Assembly: GCA_029027825.1 (NCBI GenBank)
Contig: CP093399.1
Coordinates: 1,426,001 to 1,490,000 of the forward strand
Length of the DNA stretch: 64,000 nt
Origin: Rs1 sp029027825
GTDB taxonomy: Bacteria; Pseudomonadota; Gammaproteobacteria; Pseudomonadales; Balneatricaceae
Direction of reading: 5' to 3'
The number at the start of each line of letters is the position of its first letter. Position 1 is the stretch's first letter. The notes under the pieces were generated by a model. It saw only the letters and a program-made list of their open reading frames with translations, did not search any database and had not been told where the DNA came from. The translations under genes were made by a program, and so were the position numbers. Below, piece by piece: positions 43,803-52,539 of the stretch.

Positions 43803-46333
43803 ATGCAACTATTAATGACAAAAAAGATCATGCAAAAACCTTCACCATTGACAATGTTGAGTACTAGCTTATTACTGAGCTTGATAAGTCATCATACGCT
43901 AGCGGCAACATACCTTGTCGCCTCTGCGTCAATAGTCGATTGAAACGCGGCGATAGCAGCAGCTAATGCCGATTCTGATTCATTAAGGATCATTGATTTT
44001 GGAGCGATTACGGCTTTAGACATCGGTGCTGACATATACGTGCTAAGTAAAAATACGACACTTACTGTAAGTGCCCCTATTGTAATAACAGGCATGGTTA
44101 AAAGTATTGGCCCTACACCACCTAATGCTATTATGGCTAAATTAATTTTCGAAGCAGGTAGTGCTGCATTCAAGTTTATTGGTACTGGTGGTGATGATGG
44201 TTTTGCTAGTAGTAATGGGAGCGATGGGAGAGCTGCGCTATATGCGAAATATAGCTATTTAACTACTAGTAGTAATAGTGGTAGTAGCATAACGGGTGGT
44301 GCTGGTGGTGCTGGTGGTAATGCTGGTGGTGATGGTGGTGATGGTGGTATTGGGCTACAAGCCGGGCATGCCTCCGAAATAATTAATGGCAATAACATCA
44401 CTGGGGGTAAAGGTGGTGATGGTGATGGTGGTGGTGGTGGTGGTAATGGTGGTAATGGTCATAGTGGTGTGGCTGGCATGACTTTCAAGTTCACTAATAG
44501 TGGTAATATAATGGGTGGTGTCGGTGGCAGTGCTGACACTGGGCAGGGTGGTAATGGTGGGAAGGGTGGGAGTGGGGTAATAGGCGGTACATTATATAAT
44601 AGTGGCAGCATAAAAGGTGGTGGTGGTGGTAATGGCGATACCGCTGGTAATGGAGGGAATGGGGTAGAAGGTTCGAATCTCAGAATATTTAATAGTAATA
44701 CCGGTAACATAAATGGTGGTATTGGTCGTCGTGTTGGCGTAGCCATTAGCTCCGATCGCAATAGTAGGGTTTATAACTCAGGTTCTATCATTAGTACTTC
44801 AGGCACTGCTATCACTTTCTACGGCGGTAATAATCTTTTAGTCTTAAAAACAGGCTCTAGCATTACAGGTCATGTTAATAGCAGTGGAGGTGGGGATACT
44901 CTTTTCTCTGAAGCTTCTAGTACTATCACCGGTGATGTCTCTGGGTTTTCTACTTTCAAAACATCCGTCACTGATAATACGACCTACAGCAAATTAAACA
45001 TCACCGGGAACTTAACACTGCTTACTAATACCCATATTAATGTCGATGTTGCCAATCCAAACTTTAACTTTTCCTCCATCCTTGGTACTGGCTTTAATGA
45101 TATTATCAAGGCAAGTACAATCAGGGGGGGCAGGGCTGTTACGGTGACTGACAATTCATTTTTTTTTGTTTTTGCTGCCGTATTGGATTCTACCCCGATT
45201 GATTTAACTTTGAAGGTTTCGGCTCCTACTCAAGTATTAGCACGCGTGTTTTCTGCCAATAAAATAGCGGCGAAAGGTGCGGCAGTGGTGCTTGACTCAG
45301 TTATTACTAATAACCCCTCTAGTACGCTTGCTGCGCATTTCGTTAGCTTTAGCACTGCTGCAGAAGTCGCCAATGCGGTCGAATCAACGTTGCCAGCGGT
45401 GGCAGGGGGAGCTAGTCTAGCCTCGTCATTAACATCTAGAGCTGTCATGTCATTGGTAAGTGCACGGCAAAAAAATATCAGCGGTTTATCATCAGGTGAT
45501 GTTCCATTAAAAAATCAACATTTTTGGCTACAAACATTTGGCAGTCGAGCAGAGCAAGATACCCAACAAAGCGTGCAGGGCTATGATGTCGATAGTTATG
45601 GGCTAGTCATAGGTGTTGATGGCGAATACTCGCCTACTTGGCAAGTCGTGCGGCATTCTCTTATGCCAACAGTGATGTCAGCAGCCGCTTGAGTGCCGGC
45701 AAAAGTATGGTGAGCATTGATAGCTATCAAGCCAATGTATACGCCTCTAAACAGCTAGATGAACAGACTTTGTGGTCGATTCAATCCAGTGTTGGCCAGT
45801 TAAAATTTGACAGCAGTCGCCTGTTGTTTAGCAACGATATCGCGAAGGCTAATTATGACGGCTGGCAGTTTCAATTGCATTCAGACTTAGCGCGTCATAT
45901 TCAGCTGTCAGAAAAAACTGCGATTACCCCTTACCTAGGTGCGAGTTACCGTTACATCGATGTTAACGGCTACCGCGAATCAGGCGCTGGGGCATTAAAT
46001 TTAATTGTCAAAGATGACAGTTTTGATAGCTTAGTGGTATCCGCCGGCTTTAGGCATCAATACCACGCAACCAATCACCTGACTCTGATCACTGAACTGG
46101 GCCTAGGCTATGATTTAATGGCTGATCGCTCTAATTTGACCTCAAGCTATGCCGGTGGCGGTGCTCAATTTACTACCGAGGGCATAAAACCTGCGGCACT
46201 CACTTACGATGCGGCCATTGGCATGCAGTATAAATTGGAGAACGACACCAACATCACGGCTAAATATAGCCTCAACGGTCGCGAGCATTTTAAGCAAGGT
46301 ACCTTTAAGCTGAATGCGCGCTGGATGTTTTAA
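43803..46333 (+). pseudogene. Autotransporter with glycine-rich passenger, broken by a stop and a frameshift
   Basis: The frame opens with a signal peptide (MQLLMTKKIMQKPSPLTMLS, then LLLSLISHHTLA) but meets TGA at 43941 and continues in the same frame to 45692. The passenger (about 44040-45150) holds glycine-rich stretches of the GGAGGNAGGDGGDGG type. Near 45648 one base appears lost (CAAGTCGTGCG where CAAGTCGGTGCG would keep the frame), and the rest of the outer-membrane autotransporter beta-domain follows in another frame (FSYANSDVSSRLSAGKS to the terminal NARWMF). As written it cannot make a full protein. Sequencing errors are possible, so both sites need checking. Confidence 0.85.
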
Positions 46334-46532
46334 CAGGTTGGCCTTAGTGGCAAAGGTTTGTCTATCAACATTGCTGCGCTGCTAACTCTCTGATTAATAA
46401 TATTAGCGCCTTCCATTTATTACGGTAATAGCGCTTATCTCAGCAGGTTATACGCGTACAATGGCATAGTGTGGTGGCTGTAATAAGTACCGAAGCCTCA
46501 GTATATAATCACTGCCAAGGTAACTCCGTTTT

Positions 46533-47375
46533 ATGAATACTCTTAAACCGTTAAATTATGCACCAATATTAGTCGCGGGTTTGATGTTGCTGATTAGCGC
46601 TTGTTCAGCAATCCCCTCGGTCGATAAACGTCGCTTGTCGGCGAGCATATTGGCTGATGAGAAAGCTTGGCAAGGGGTGGTTATTCCAGCCCAACCTTTT
46701 TTATTACAAGCCTTTTATCCTAAAGTTATAACCCCCTCAACCACACTGACGGTTTATATCGAAGGCGATGGCTTAGCTTGGCTCAATCGAACTACACCGT
46801 CAATGAACCCCACTCCTATGTCTTTTTTGACGTTAAAGCTAGCTCTGCAGCAACCTGTCGGTAACGTTGCGTATTTGGCTAGGCCGTGTCAGTTTATTAC
46901 CTCCAGTGTCTGCGAGCCCCACTATTGGACCAGTAGACGTTTTTCTCAGGACGTTATTGATGCGACTAATCATGCTCTTGATTTTTTGAAGACTACCTTC
47001 AATGCGCAACAGTTACAGCTAGTGGGATATTCGGGAGGAGGCGCAGTTGCGACTCTGGCTGCTGCTAGTCGTGATGATGTTTCATTGCTGTTGACGGTAG
47101 CGGGCAACTTAGATACTGAGGCGTGGACAACTTTACAGGGAATATCACCTCTTAAAGGTTCTTTGAATCCTGCTGATAAGACTAACCAGTTGTTAGCAAT
47201 TAAACAAATTCACCTCAGTGGGCAAATGGATACGGTTGTACCTGTGGCGATTGCTCAATCTTTCGCAAAAAAATCACCGCTATCCAGTGATCTAACCCTG
47301 CGCACCTTTGAAAAGTACCATCACTCATGCTGCTGGGTAGATAACTGGGTGGACATTTGGAACGACTCACGATAA
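46533..47375 (+). CDS. Putative lipoprotein alpha/beta hydrolase
   Basis: The 280-aa protein has a lipoprotein signal (GLMLLISAC, lipobox cysteine at residue 24), so it should be anchored in the outer or inner membrane after lipidation. LTVYIEGDGLAWLNR near 72 and the nucleophile elbow VGYSGGGAVATLAA near 164, with an acidic residue in HLSGQMDTVVP near 228 and a histidine near the C-terminus (KYHHSCCW), give a complete Ser-Asp-His set. Substrate is unknown; secreted esterases and lipases share this plan. It is 200 bp downstream of the broken autotransporter, same strand. Confidence 0.8.
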   Translation: MNTLKPLNYAPILVAGLMLLISACSAIPSVDKRRLSASILADEKAWQGVVIPAQPFLLQAFYPKVITPSTTLTVYIEGDGLAWLNRTTPSMNPTPMSFLTLKLALQQPVGNVAYLARPCQFITSSVCEPHYWTSRRFSQDVIDATNHALDFLKTTFNAQQLQLVGYSGGGAVATLAAASRDDVSLLLTVAGNLDTEAWTTLQGISPLKGSLNPADKTNQLLAIKQIHLSGQMDTVVPVAIAQSFAKKSPLSSDLTLRTFEKYHHSCCWVDNWVDIWNDSR

Positions 47376-47377
47376 TA

Positions 47378-47554
47378 CCAGAACCACCAACTTCACTGCG
47401 CTACATAGCGCAAGTTCTTGATTATACAGCGGTTAGAATGCATCGGCCCGCTGAGCCTATAGCTCTTATGCATGGAGGTGTTTATTTAGCGAATGCAGGG
47501 CATATATGAGCTTACAGTTAATTTTTCAATTCCACTGTAACACCAATATTAAGC
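47378..47554. mobile_element. Miniature element, CCTGAATC family, decayed long copy
   Basis: CTTCACTGCGCTACATAGCG, then GATTATACAGCGGTTAGAA, then TTTCAATTCCACTGTAACAC align with the 210-bp copy, including its extra middle part. The right end is lost where the next element begins. Confidence 0.75.
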
Positions 47555-47558
47555 CTCA

Positions 47559-47746
47559 ATTTACCCAGAGGGTATATAACTGCACTCGGTAATACGGCGT
47601 TAAAAACTGGCTAAATATGCTCGTTTCTACCAGTAATACCCATAAAAAAGGGCACACTGTACCCAAAGTGAGGGGCACACTGACTCCGCTATCTTGCCGG
47701 TTTTTGCCCTGTCTTACTTTCGCTCGCAACGTTATGCAGAGGTCTC
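47559..47746. mobile_element. Miniature element, GAGACC family, copy B
   Basis: Inverted relative to copy A: it runs from TTACCCAGAGGGTATATAAC through TCGGTAATACGGCGTTAAAA to GCTCGCAACGTTATGCAGAG and GTCTC. It includes a doubled inner segment (GGGCACACTGTACCC then AGGGGCACACTGACTCCGC), making it slightly longer than copy A. The left terminal repeat is missing. Confidence 0.78.
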
Positions 47747-47814
47747 TATCCATTTTATCTGACCCAAATCAAGTTTTTATATTTATAAGCAGCGTAAAAT
47801 CATCTTCTATCTAG

Positions 47815-47978
47815 AAACCTCTACATAACTTACCCAGAGGGTATGATAACTGTGCTCGGTAATACGGCGTTTATAATCAGCTCAATATGCTCATTCACGT
47901 CAGTAATACCCATATACAGCGGTACACTGCACCCACAGTGAGGGGCACTAACTCCACTATTTTTCCGGTTTTTGAGGG
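47815..47978. mobile_element. Miniature element, GAGACC family, copy C (decayed)
   Basis: GAAACCTCTACATAACTTACC, then GATAACTGTGCTCGGTAATA, then CTAACTCCACTATTTTTCCGG follow the same order as copy B but with many substitutions. The right terminal repeat is replaced by unrelated sequence. Confidence 0.65.
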
Positions 47979-48091
47979 GTGGGAGGGATTAGAGCCAAAA
48001 ACATCGATAGCTATGCAGTTTTACGAAGTGAAGGCCGTCTAAAAAATAGGACTTGCCTGATAAATTTGACTATAAGAATATAGGTATAAAA

Positions 48092-49270
48092 ATGCAATAT
48101 GACATCATTATTATTGGCGCAGGTCCTACTGGATTAAGCTTCGCTAGAGACATAGCAGATACAAATCTTAAAATTGCAATCGTCGAAAAACAACCGGAAT
48201 CGCTCCTTGCTAACCCGCCTTACGATGGTCGAGAAATAGCATTAACGCATCTGTCGAAAAACATTATGAAGCAACTTGGAATGTGGAAAAATATTCCAAT
48301 AGATAAAATATCTCTGATTAAAAAAGCAAAAGTTTTAAACGGGGAGTCTCCTTATTCATTAAATTTCGATCATAGAGAAGCGGGCGAAGAAAATCTTGGT
48401 TTTATGATGTCGAATAATACCATCAGAAAAACCGCTTATGATTCATTAAAAGAATTTACCAATATTACCCTTCTAACTGAAAAAGAAGTCTTTAAGCTTG
48501 GTACAGATAATGAAAAAGGTTGGATTGAATTAAATGATGGAGAGTACTTAGAAGCTCCGCTTATTATCGCTGCAGATAGTCGGTTTTCTGCGACACGACG
48601 TATGATGGGAATTTCAACTTCGCTGCTGGACTTTGGCAGAACCTGTATCGTATGCACTATGGATACAGAAATTGATCATCAATACACAGCTTATGAATGT
48701 TTTCATTTTGATCGCACTCTGGCCATACTTCCTTTAAATAATAATCAAGTTTCTGTCGTCATAACATTGCAGTCCGAAGAAATTGATAGTGTGCTGGGTC
48801 TGAGCCAAGATAAATTTGCCGAAGATATCGAGCGTCGTATTGATGGTGAATTCGGCAAGATGAAATTAACCAGTGAGCTTTTTTCTTACCCCTTGGTTGC
48901 AACATTTGCAAAAACTTTTCATACGAATAGATTCGCCATCATTGGCGATGCTGCTGTAGGTATGCATCCTGTTACAGCACATGGTTTTAATTTAGGATTA
49001 AGTGGTGCCCATCTGCTAGCGAATGAAATAAAAAATGCCCTGCAAAGTGGTGGTGATTTTTGGGCGCCAGCAATATTAAAAAACTACAGTGACAAGCACC
49101 ATAAAGTCAGCGCTCCCCTTTATCACGGTACCAATGCCCTCGTTCGACTTTATACAAAAACAACCCCTCTAGCAAAGCTAGCACGGTTTTTTCTACTACG
49201 ATTAGGTAATAAGGTAGGGCCTGCTAAACGGCTTATTATGAACCAGTTAACAGAAGTTAAATCAGCTTGA
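48092..49270 (+). CDS. ubiM: UbiM-like ubiquinone hydroxylase
   Basis: The 392-aa FAD monooxygenase of the UbiH/COQ6 family begins IIIIGAGPTGLSFARDIAD (residues 5-23), has the family-specific DGREIALTHLS near 50 and the FAD segment FAIIGDAAVGMHPVTAHGFNLGLSG split across 285-309. DGREIALTH and the HPVTAHGFN variant, in place of HPLAGQG, are typical of UbiM-type enzymes, which hydroxylate the ubiquinone ring at one or more positions. The start at the ATG at 48092 gives the dinucleotide fold directly at the N-terminus. It follows the miniature-element cluster. Confidence 0.82.
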   Translation: MQYDIIIIGAGPTGLSFARDIADTNLKIAIVEKQPESLLANPPYDGREIALTHLSKNIMKQLGMWKNIPIDKISLIKKAKVLNGESPYSLNFDHREAGEENLGFMMSNNTIRKTAYDSLKEFTNITLLTEKEVFKLGTDNEKGWIELNDGEYLEAPLIIAADSRFSATRRMMGISTSLLDFGRTCIVCTMDTEIDHQYTAYECFHFDRTLAILPLNNNQVSVVITLQSEEIDSVLGLSQDKFAEDIERRIDGEFGKMKLTSELFSYPLVATFAKTFHTNRFAIIGDAAVGMHPVTAHGFNLGLSGAHLLANEIKNALQSGGDFWAPAILKNYSDKHHKVSAPLYHGTNALVRLYTKTTPLAKLARFFLLRLGNKVGPAKRLIMNQLTEVKSA

Positions 49271-49324
49271 ACGCTAATCGATGGAATCATATTTGCACGC
49301 ATGATAGCTGCTGGTAACTTGTGA

Positions 49325-49353
49325 TTTAGGAGCCTTCGAATAAGGCTCCTAAA
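49325..49353. terminator. Bidirectional terminator between ubiM and trhO
   Basis: TTTAGGAGCCTT (49325-49336) and AAGGCTCCTAAA (49342-49353) form a perfect 12-bp stem with a 5-nt loop, with A/T flanks on both sides, between two convergent genes. Confidence 0.85.
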
Positions 49354-49362
49354 GTTATACCT

Positions 49363-50337
49363 TTATTTCCTTTGAGCGTCCCGCAATTCGCGCTTCAGCT
49401 GACGGCGTTTGTTAATGGTATCAATAGCGTCCCCACCTAAATGAACATCGCCACGGCTTTCAGCTAACTGCATTTGTTTTTCACGCTGAGAAAATCGCTC
49501 TCGCTGTTCAGGGGTCTGTTGGTCAAAGCAAAATTCACAGCTTATTCCCCGGGCATATTTTTCATGTTGCATCTGTACTGCTGTTAAAGGTAAGCGACAT
49601 GCATGACATTGGTCGTACTGTCCTTTATCTAGATTGTGATCGACTGTCACTCGATTATCAAAAACGAAACATTCTCCTTCCCACATCGACTCTTGTTGAG
49701 GTACTTCTTCCAAGTACTTTAAAACCCCTCCTTCAAGGTGATAAACCTCTGCAAAACCTTGCTCTTTTAAGTAGGCGGTTGATTTTACACAGCGAATACC
49801 ACCGGTGCAAAACATCGCGACTTTTTTGTGTATCGCAGGGTCCAAATTCTCTTTGACGTACTGAGGAAACTCTCTGAAATTTGTCGTGTGAGGATCGATC
49901 GCACCTTTAAAGGTGCCGACTTTAACTTCATAATCGTTACGAGTATCAACCAAGGTGACGTCTGGGTCAGAGATTAGCGCATTCCAGTCTTTGGGCTTAA
50001 CATAAGTGCCGACCACATGTTTGGGGTCTATGCCTTCTATTCCCATAGTGACAATTTCTTTTTTTAGTTTCACTTTAGTACGATAGAATGGGTTGGTGTG
50101 ATCAAAGGATTCTTTAGTGACTATGTTCTCTAAGCGAGCATCAGTGTTTAACCAGGCAATCAGTGCATCAACCCCGGAACGTGAGCCAGCAATCGTGCCG
50201 TTAATGCCTTCTCTGGCTAATAAAAGCGTCCCTTTTACTTCATTATCAAGCATTACTTGGTGTAAGGGTTCACGTAGTAACTCGAAATTTTCTAATGTTA
50301 CAAATTTATACATTGCACAGACGACAATATTTGACAT
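49363..50337 (-). CDS. trhO: tRNA uridine(34) hydroxylase TrhO
   Basis: The 324-aa protein (YceA family) has an N-terminal acylphosphatase-like region with GTLLLAREGINGTIAGS near residue 36, a rhodanese domain with the active cysteine in MFCTGGIRCVKSTAYLKEQG near 175, and a C-terminal cysteine cluster (CHACRLPL near 242, CEFCF near 265). TrhO makes 5-hydroxyuridine at tRNA position 34 using oxygen. The length and complete motif set are standard. It is divergent from the AraC-type gene. Confidence 0.94.
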   Translation of the reverse strand: MSNIVVCAMYKFVTLENFELLREPLHQVMLDNEVKGTLLLAREGINGTIAGSRSGVDALIAWLNTDARLENIVTKESFDHTNPFYRTKVKLKKEIVTMGIEGIDPKHVVGTYVKPKDWNALISDPDVTLVDTRNDYEVKVGTFKGAIDPHTTNFREFPQYVKENLDPAIHKKVAMFCTGGIRCVKSTAYLKEQGFAEVYHLEGGVLKYLEEVPQQESMWEGECFVFDNRVTVDHNLDKGQYDQCHACRLPLTAVQMQHEKYARGISCEFCFDQQTPEQRERFSQREKQMQLAESRGDVHLGGDAIDTINKRRQLKRELRDAQRK

Positions 50338-50520
50338 GATTTTCCTCGGCGAACCGGAACGTAAATCCGGAGCAAATTAATTAAGCTCGGGATTATAAAT
50401 TAACTCGAGGTTATCTTATACTGATCTGTATCAAATTTTTAAAAATTATTGGTGATCTAGCCGATATTGTGTATATGCTGCGAGCTCACGCTAGTTCTTT
50501 TCAAGGAAAACCGCTTATTT

Positions 50521-51252
50521 ATGTCTGAAGCAAAATTGTATCTAAAGAGCTACCAATCAATTGTTAATTCACACCAGCATGATTTTCATCAATTAGTGCT
50601 GCCAGTTAATGGCAGCCTAGAGCTTGAAATTGGCCATACAAGTGGTGCGGTTACGGCCCATCAAGCGGCTATAATATATGCCAGTGAAACTCATACCTTT
50701 GAATCTACCGGTGACAATCAGTTCATTGTTGCCGACATTCCGCCGCAATTAGCGCCTGCTTTGGTAGCGCTTCCGGTCTTTATCCCGCTGGATGACAATG
50801 TTTATCGCTACATTCAGTTTCTACAGGTCCAGCTTAGTTTGCCTAATAGCTTGCAAAATAAATTATTACAGCGACAAATGTTGTTATTACTGATTCAATT
50901 ATTGGATGATAAATTCACCACAACCTCAGGTTTCGATAAACGCTTAGAAGCCGCTAGGCATTATTTAGAAAAAAACTATCGTCATAAACAGGCATTATCT
51001 AAAGCCGCTCAGCAAGCAGCTTTAAGTGATAGGCACTTAAGGAAATTGTTTGTGCAGTATTATGCTATGTCTCCCTCACAATACATTCTAGAATTACGGA
51101 TGCAAGCTGCTTGGCAAATGTTGACTAACAGTCAATATAGTATTCAAATTATTGCAGAGCGCTGTGGATATACTAATTTAAGTGCCTTCAGCTTTAGGTT
51201 TCTAAAGCATTTTTCACAATCTCCTAGAGATGTTCGCCGTTTAGGCACATAA
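50521..51252 (+). CDS. AraC-family transcriptional regulator
   Basis: The 243-aa regulator has an N-terminal cupin-like sensing domain (HQHDFHQLVLPVNGSLELEI near residue 18) and a C-terminal double helix-turn-helix (QALSKAAQQAALSDRHLRKLF near 158, then IIAERCGYTNLSAFSFRFLKHF near 211). I chose the ATG at 50521; an upstream extension would be unusual. It precedes the EamA exporter gene by 130 bp on the same strand and likely controls it, by the common regulator-exporter pairing. Confidence 0.88.
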   Translation: MSEAKLYLKSYQSIVNSHQHDFHQLVLPVNGSLELEIGHTSGAVTAHQAAIIYASETHTFESTGDNQFIVADIPPQLAPALVALPVFIPLDDNVYRYIQFLQVQLSLPNSLQNKLLQRQMLLLLIQLLDDKFTTTSGFDKRLEAARHYLEKNYRHKQALSKAAQQAALSDRHLRKLFVQYYAMSPSQYILELRMQAAWQMLTNSQYSIQIIAERCGYTNLSAFSFRFLKHFSQSPRDVRRLGT

Positions 51253-51314
51253 CTGTTCCGTTTTAACAAAAAACTTAGCTAAATACCTTTATATAATAGC
51301 GCTACTAATTAACT

Positions 51315-51359
51315 AGATCTCTGCATAACGACTGCGCTCGCAACGTTTGCAGATGTCTC
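51315..51359. repeat. Miniature element remnant, GAGACC family, copy D (45 bp)
   Basis: AGATCTCTGCATAACGACTG joined to GCGCTCGCAACGTTTGCAGA and TGTCT: both ends of the element are present but the interior is deleted. It lies between the AraC gene and the exporter, in the promoter gap. Confidence 0.7.
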
Positions 51360-51384
51360 TAACAGTGCAATTAAGGATCATCTG

Positions 51385-52266
51385 ATGAACGGATCGTATT
51401 CAATCGCTACGGCGATTGGCTTTATTGCTATTCTCCTATGGGGGGGATTAGCACTTTTGTCTAAGCAAGCGGGTGATTTTCCGCCTTTTCAGTTGTTGGC
51501 ACTGTGTTTCAGCATCGCCTTTATTTTTATGTTATTAAAATGGTTGATTGTTGGGCAGTCGATTCAGCAACTAATTAAGCAACCTATTCTCGCATGGTGT
51601 CTGGGCTGCTCTGGTTTGTTTTTATATCATGCCAGCTATTTCTTGGCGCTGGCGCACGCTCCGGTATTGGAGGTGAGTTTGATTGCTTATCTTTGGCCAC
51701 TGTTGATCATTTTATTCTCAGCTCTGCTCCCTGGCGAGCAGTTATATGTTAAGCATATACTAGGCGCGATTATTTCTCTGATAGGTTGTTGGGTCTTACT
51801 CGGAGGAGGGGATAGTCAGTTTAATATCGAGTACCTAACGGGCTATTTATTTGCCGCGGCGTGTTCGATTATTTGGGCAATCTACTCTGTGGCATCTCGG
51901 TTGGTTAAACAAATACCGACCGATGCAGTGGGTTTGTTCTGTGGTGTTAGTGCGCTGCTTGGATGGATCTGCCATTTAAGTTTAGAGACGTCCTATTGGC
52001 CTGCATCGAGTAGCCAATGGCTGGCTGTGGCTGGCTTAGGTTTAGGCCCTTTAGGTTTAGCTTTCTTCGCGTGGGATTATGGAGTGAAGCGAGGTGATAT
52101 CCAGTTATTAGGAGTGTTGTCTTATGCTGCACCACTGATCAGTACAGCATTGTTAATTTTATTTACCGATATCCAAGCGACTAGTACAATTTTAATTGCC
52201 TGTACGGCGATTGTGCTCGGTGCATTAATTGCCAGTATAAAATGGCCCAGTATTGTTAGATATTGA
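51385..52266 (+). CDS. EamA/DMT-family transporter
   Basis: The 293-aa inner-membrane protein has about ten transmembrane helices with the two EamA repeats (residues 8-135 and 150-288). AIGFIAILLWGGLALLSKQ near 7 and LEVSLIAYLWPLLIILFSALL near 97 resemble the amino-acid/aromatic exporter branch (YddG, RhaT-like). Direction and substrate cannot be assigned; with the AraC gene upstream, efflux of an amino acid or aromatic compound is plausible. Its stop directly precedes a miniature element. Confidence 0.88.
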   Translation: MNGSYSIATAIGFIAILLWGGLALLSKQAGDFPPFQLLALCFSIAFIFMLLKWLIVGQSIQQLIKQPILAWCLGCSGLFLYHASYFLALAHAPVLEVSLIAYLWPLLIILFSALLPGEQLYVKHILGAIISLIGCWVLLGGGDSQFNIEYLTGYLFAAACSIIWAIYSVASRLVKQIPTDAVGLFCGVSALLGWICHLSLETSYWPASSSQWLAVAGLGLGPLGLAFFAWDYGVKRGDIQLLGVLSYAAPLISTALLILFTDIQATSTILIACTAIVLGALIASIKWPSIVRY

Positions 52267-52382
52267 GAGGCCTCTCAAAGTGGGGGGGCATACTATACCC
52301 AAAGAGAGGGGCACACTGACTGTGCGATCTCGCCGGTTTTTGTCTGGTACTACCTTCGCTCGCAACGTTAGGCAGAGGTCTC
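52267..52382. mobile_element. Miniature element, GAGACC family, copy E (truncated)
   Basis: Right part of the family: GGGGGGGCATACTATACCC, then AGGGGCACACTGACTGTGCG, then CTCGCAACGTTAGGCAGAGG and TCTC. The left third is missing; it starts immediately after the exporter stop codon. Confidence 0.7.
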
Positions 52383-52481
52383 ATTGATTCTATAGGAAGT
52401 TTGATTTTTGAAAATTTACCATAGAATCAATATCTGAGGCTCGCTTGCTATACCTTTAAACAGGAATTTAGGCTTAAGAAT

Positions 52482-52535
52482 CCTTTGAACAAGCCCCGCA
52501 TCTTCCCTGCGGGGCATTTGTGAATTGTTCAGAGG
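52482..52535. terminator. Nested palindrome at the exporter/fah junction
   Basis: CCTTTGAACAA pairs with TTGTTCAGAGG (10 of 11) around an inner perfect hairpin GCCCCGCA-tcttccc-TGCGGGGC (52493-52515). It should terminate fah transcripts and is the clearest copy of the TTCAGAGG palindrome family. Confidence 0.7.
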
Positions 52536-52539
52536 CTGC

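Larger units (their letters stand above)
47376..48091. other. Gene-free miniature-element cluster
   Basis: Three elements are packed between the lipoprotein gene and ubiM: a CCTGAATC family copy (47378-47554) and two GAGACC family copies (47559-47746 and 47815-47978). The small open frames here fall inside the elements and are not credible genes. Confidence 0.75.

Noticed and set aside
44280..44680. Glycine-rich repeat tract considered as a CRISPR or satellite array
   Set aside because: The units are irregular GGT/GGN codons in an open frame with no spacers; it is protein-coding low complexity.
44459..44761. Proline-rich open frame opposite the autotransporter passenger
   Set aside because: It is the complement of the glycine-rich repeats; proline strings there are an artefact of GGT codons.
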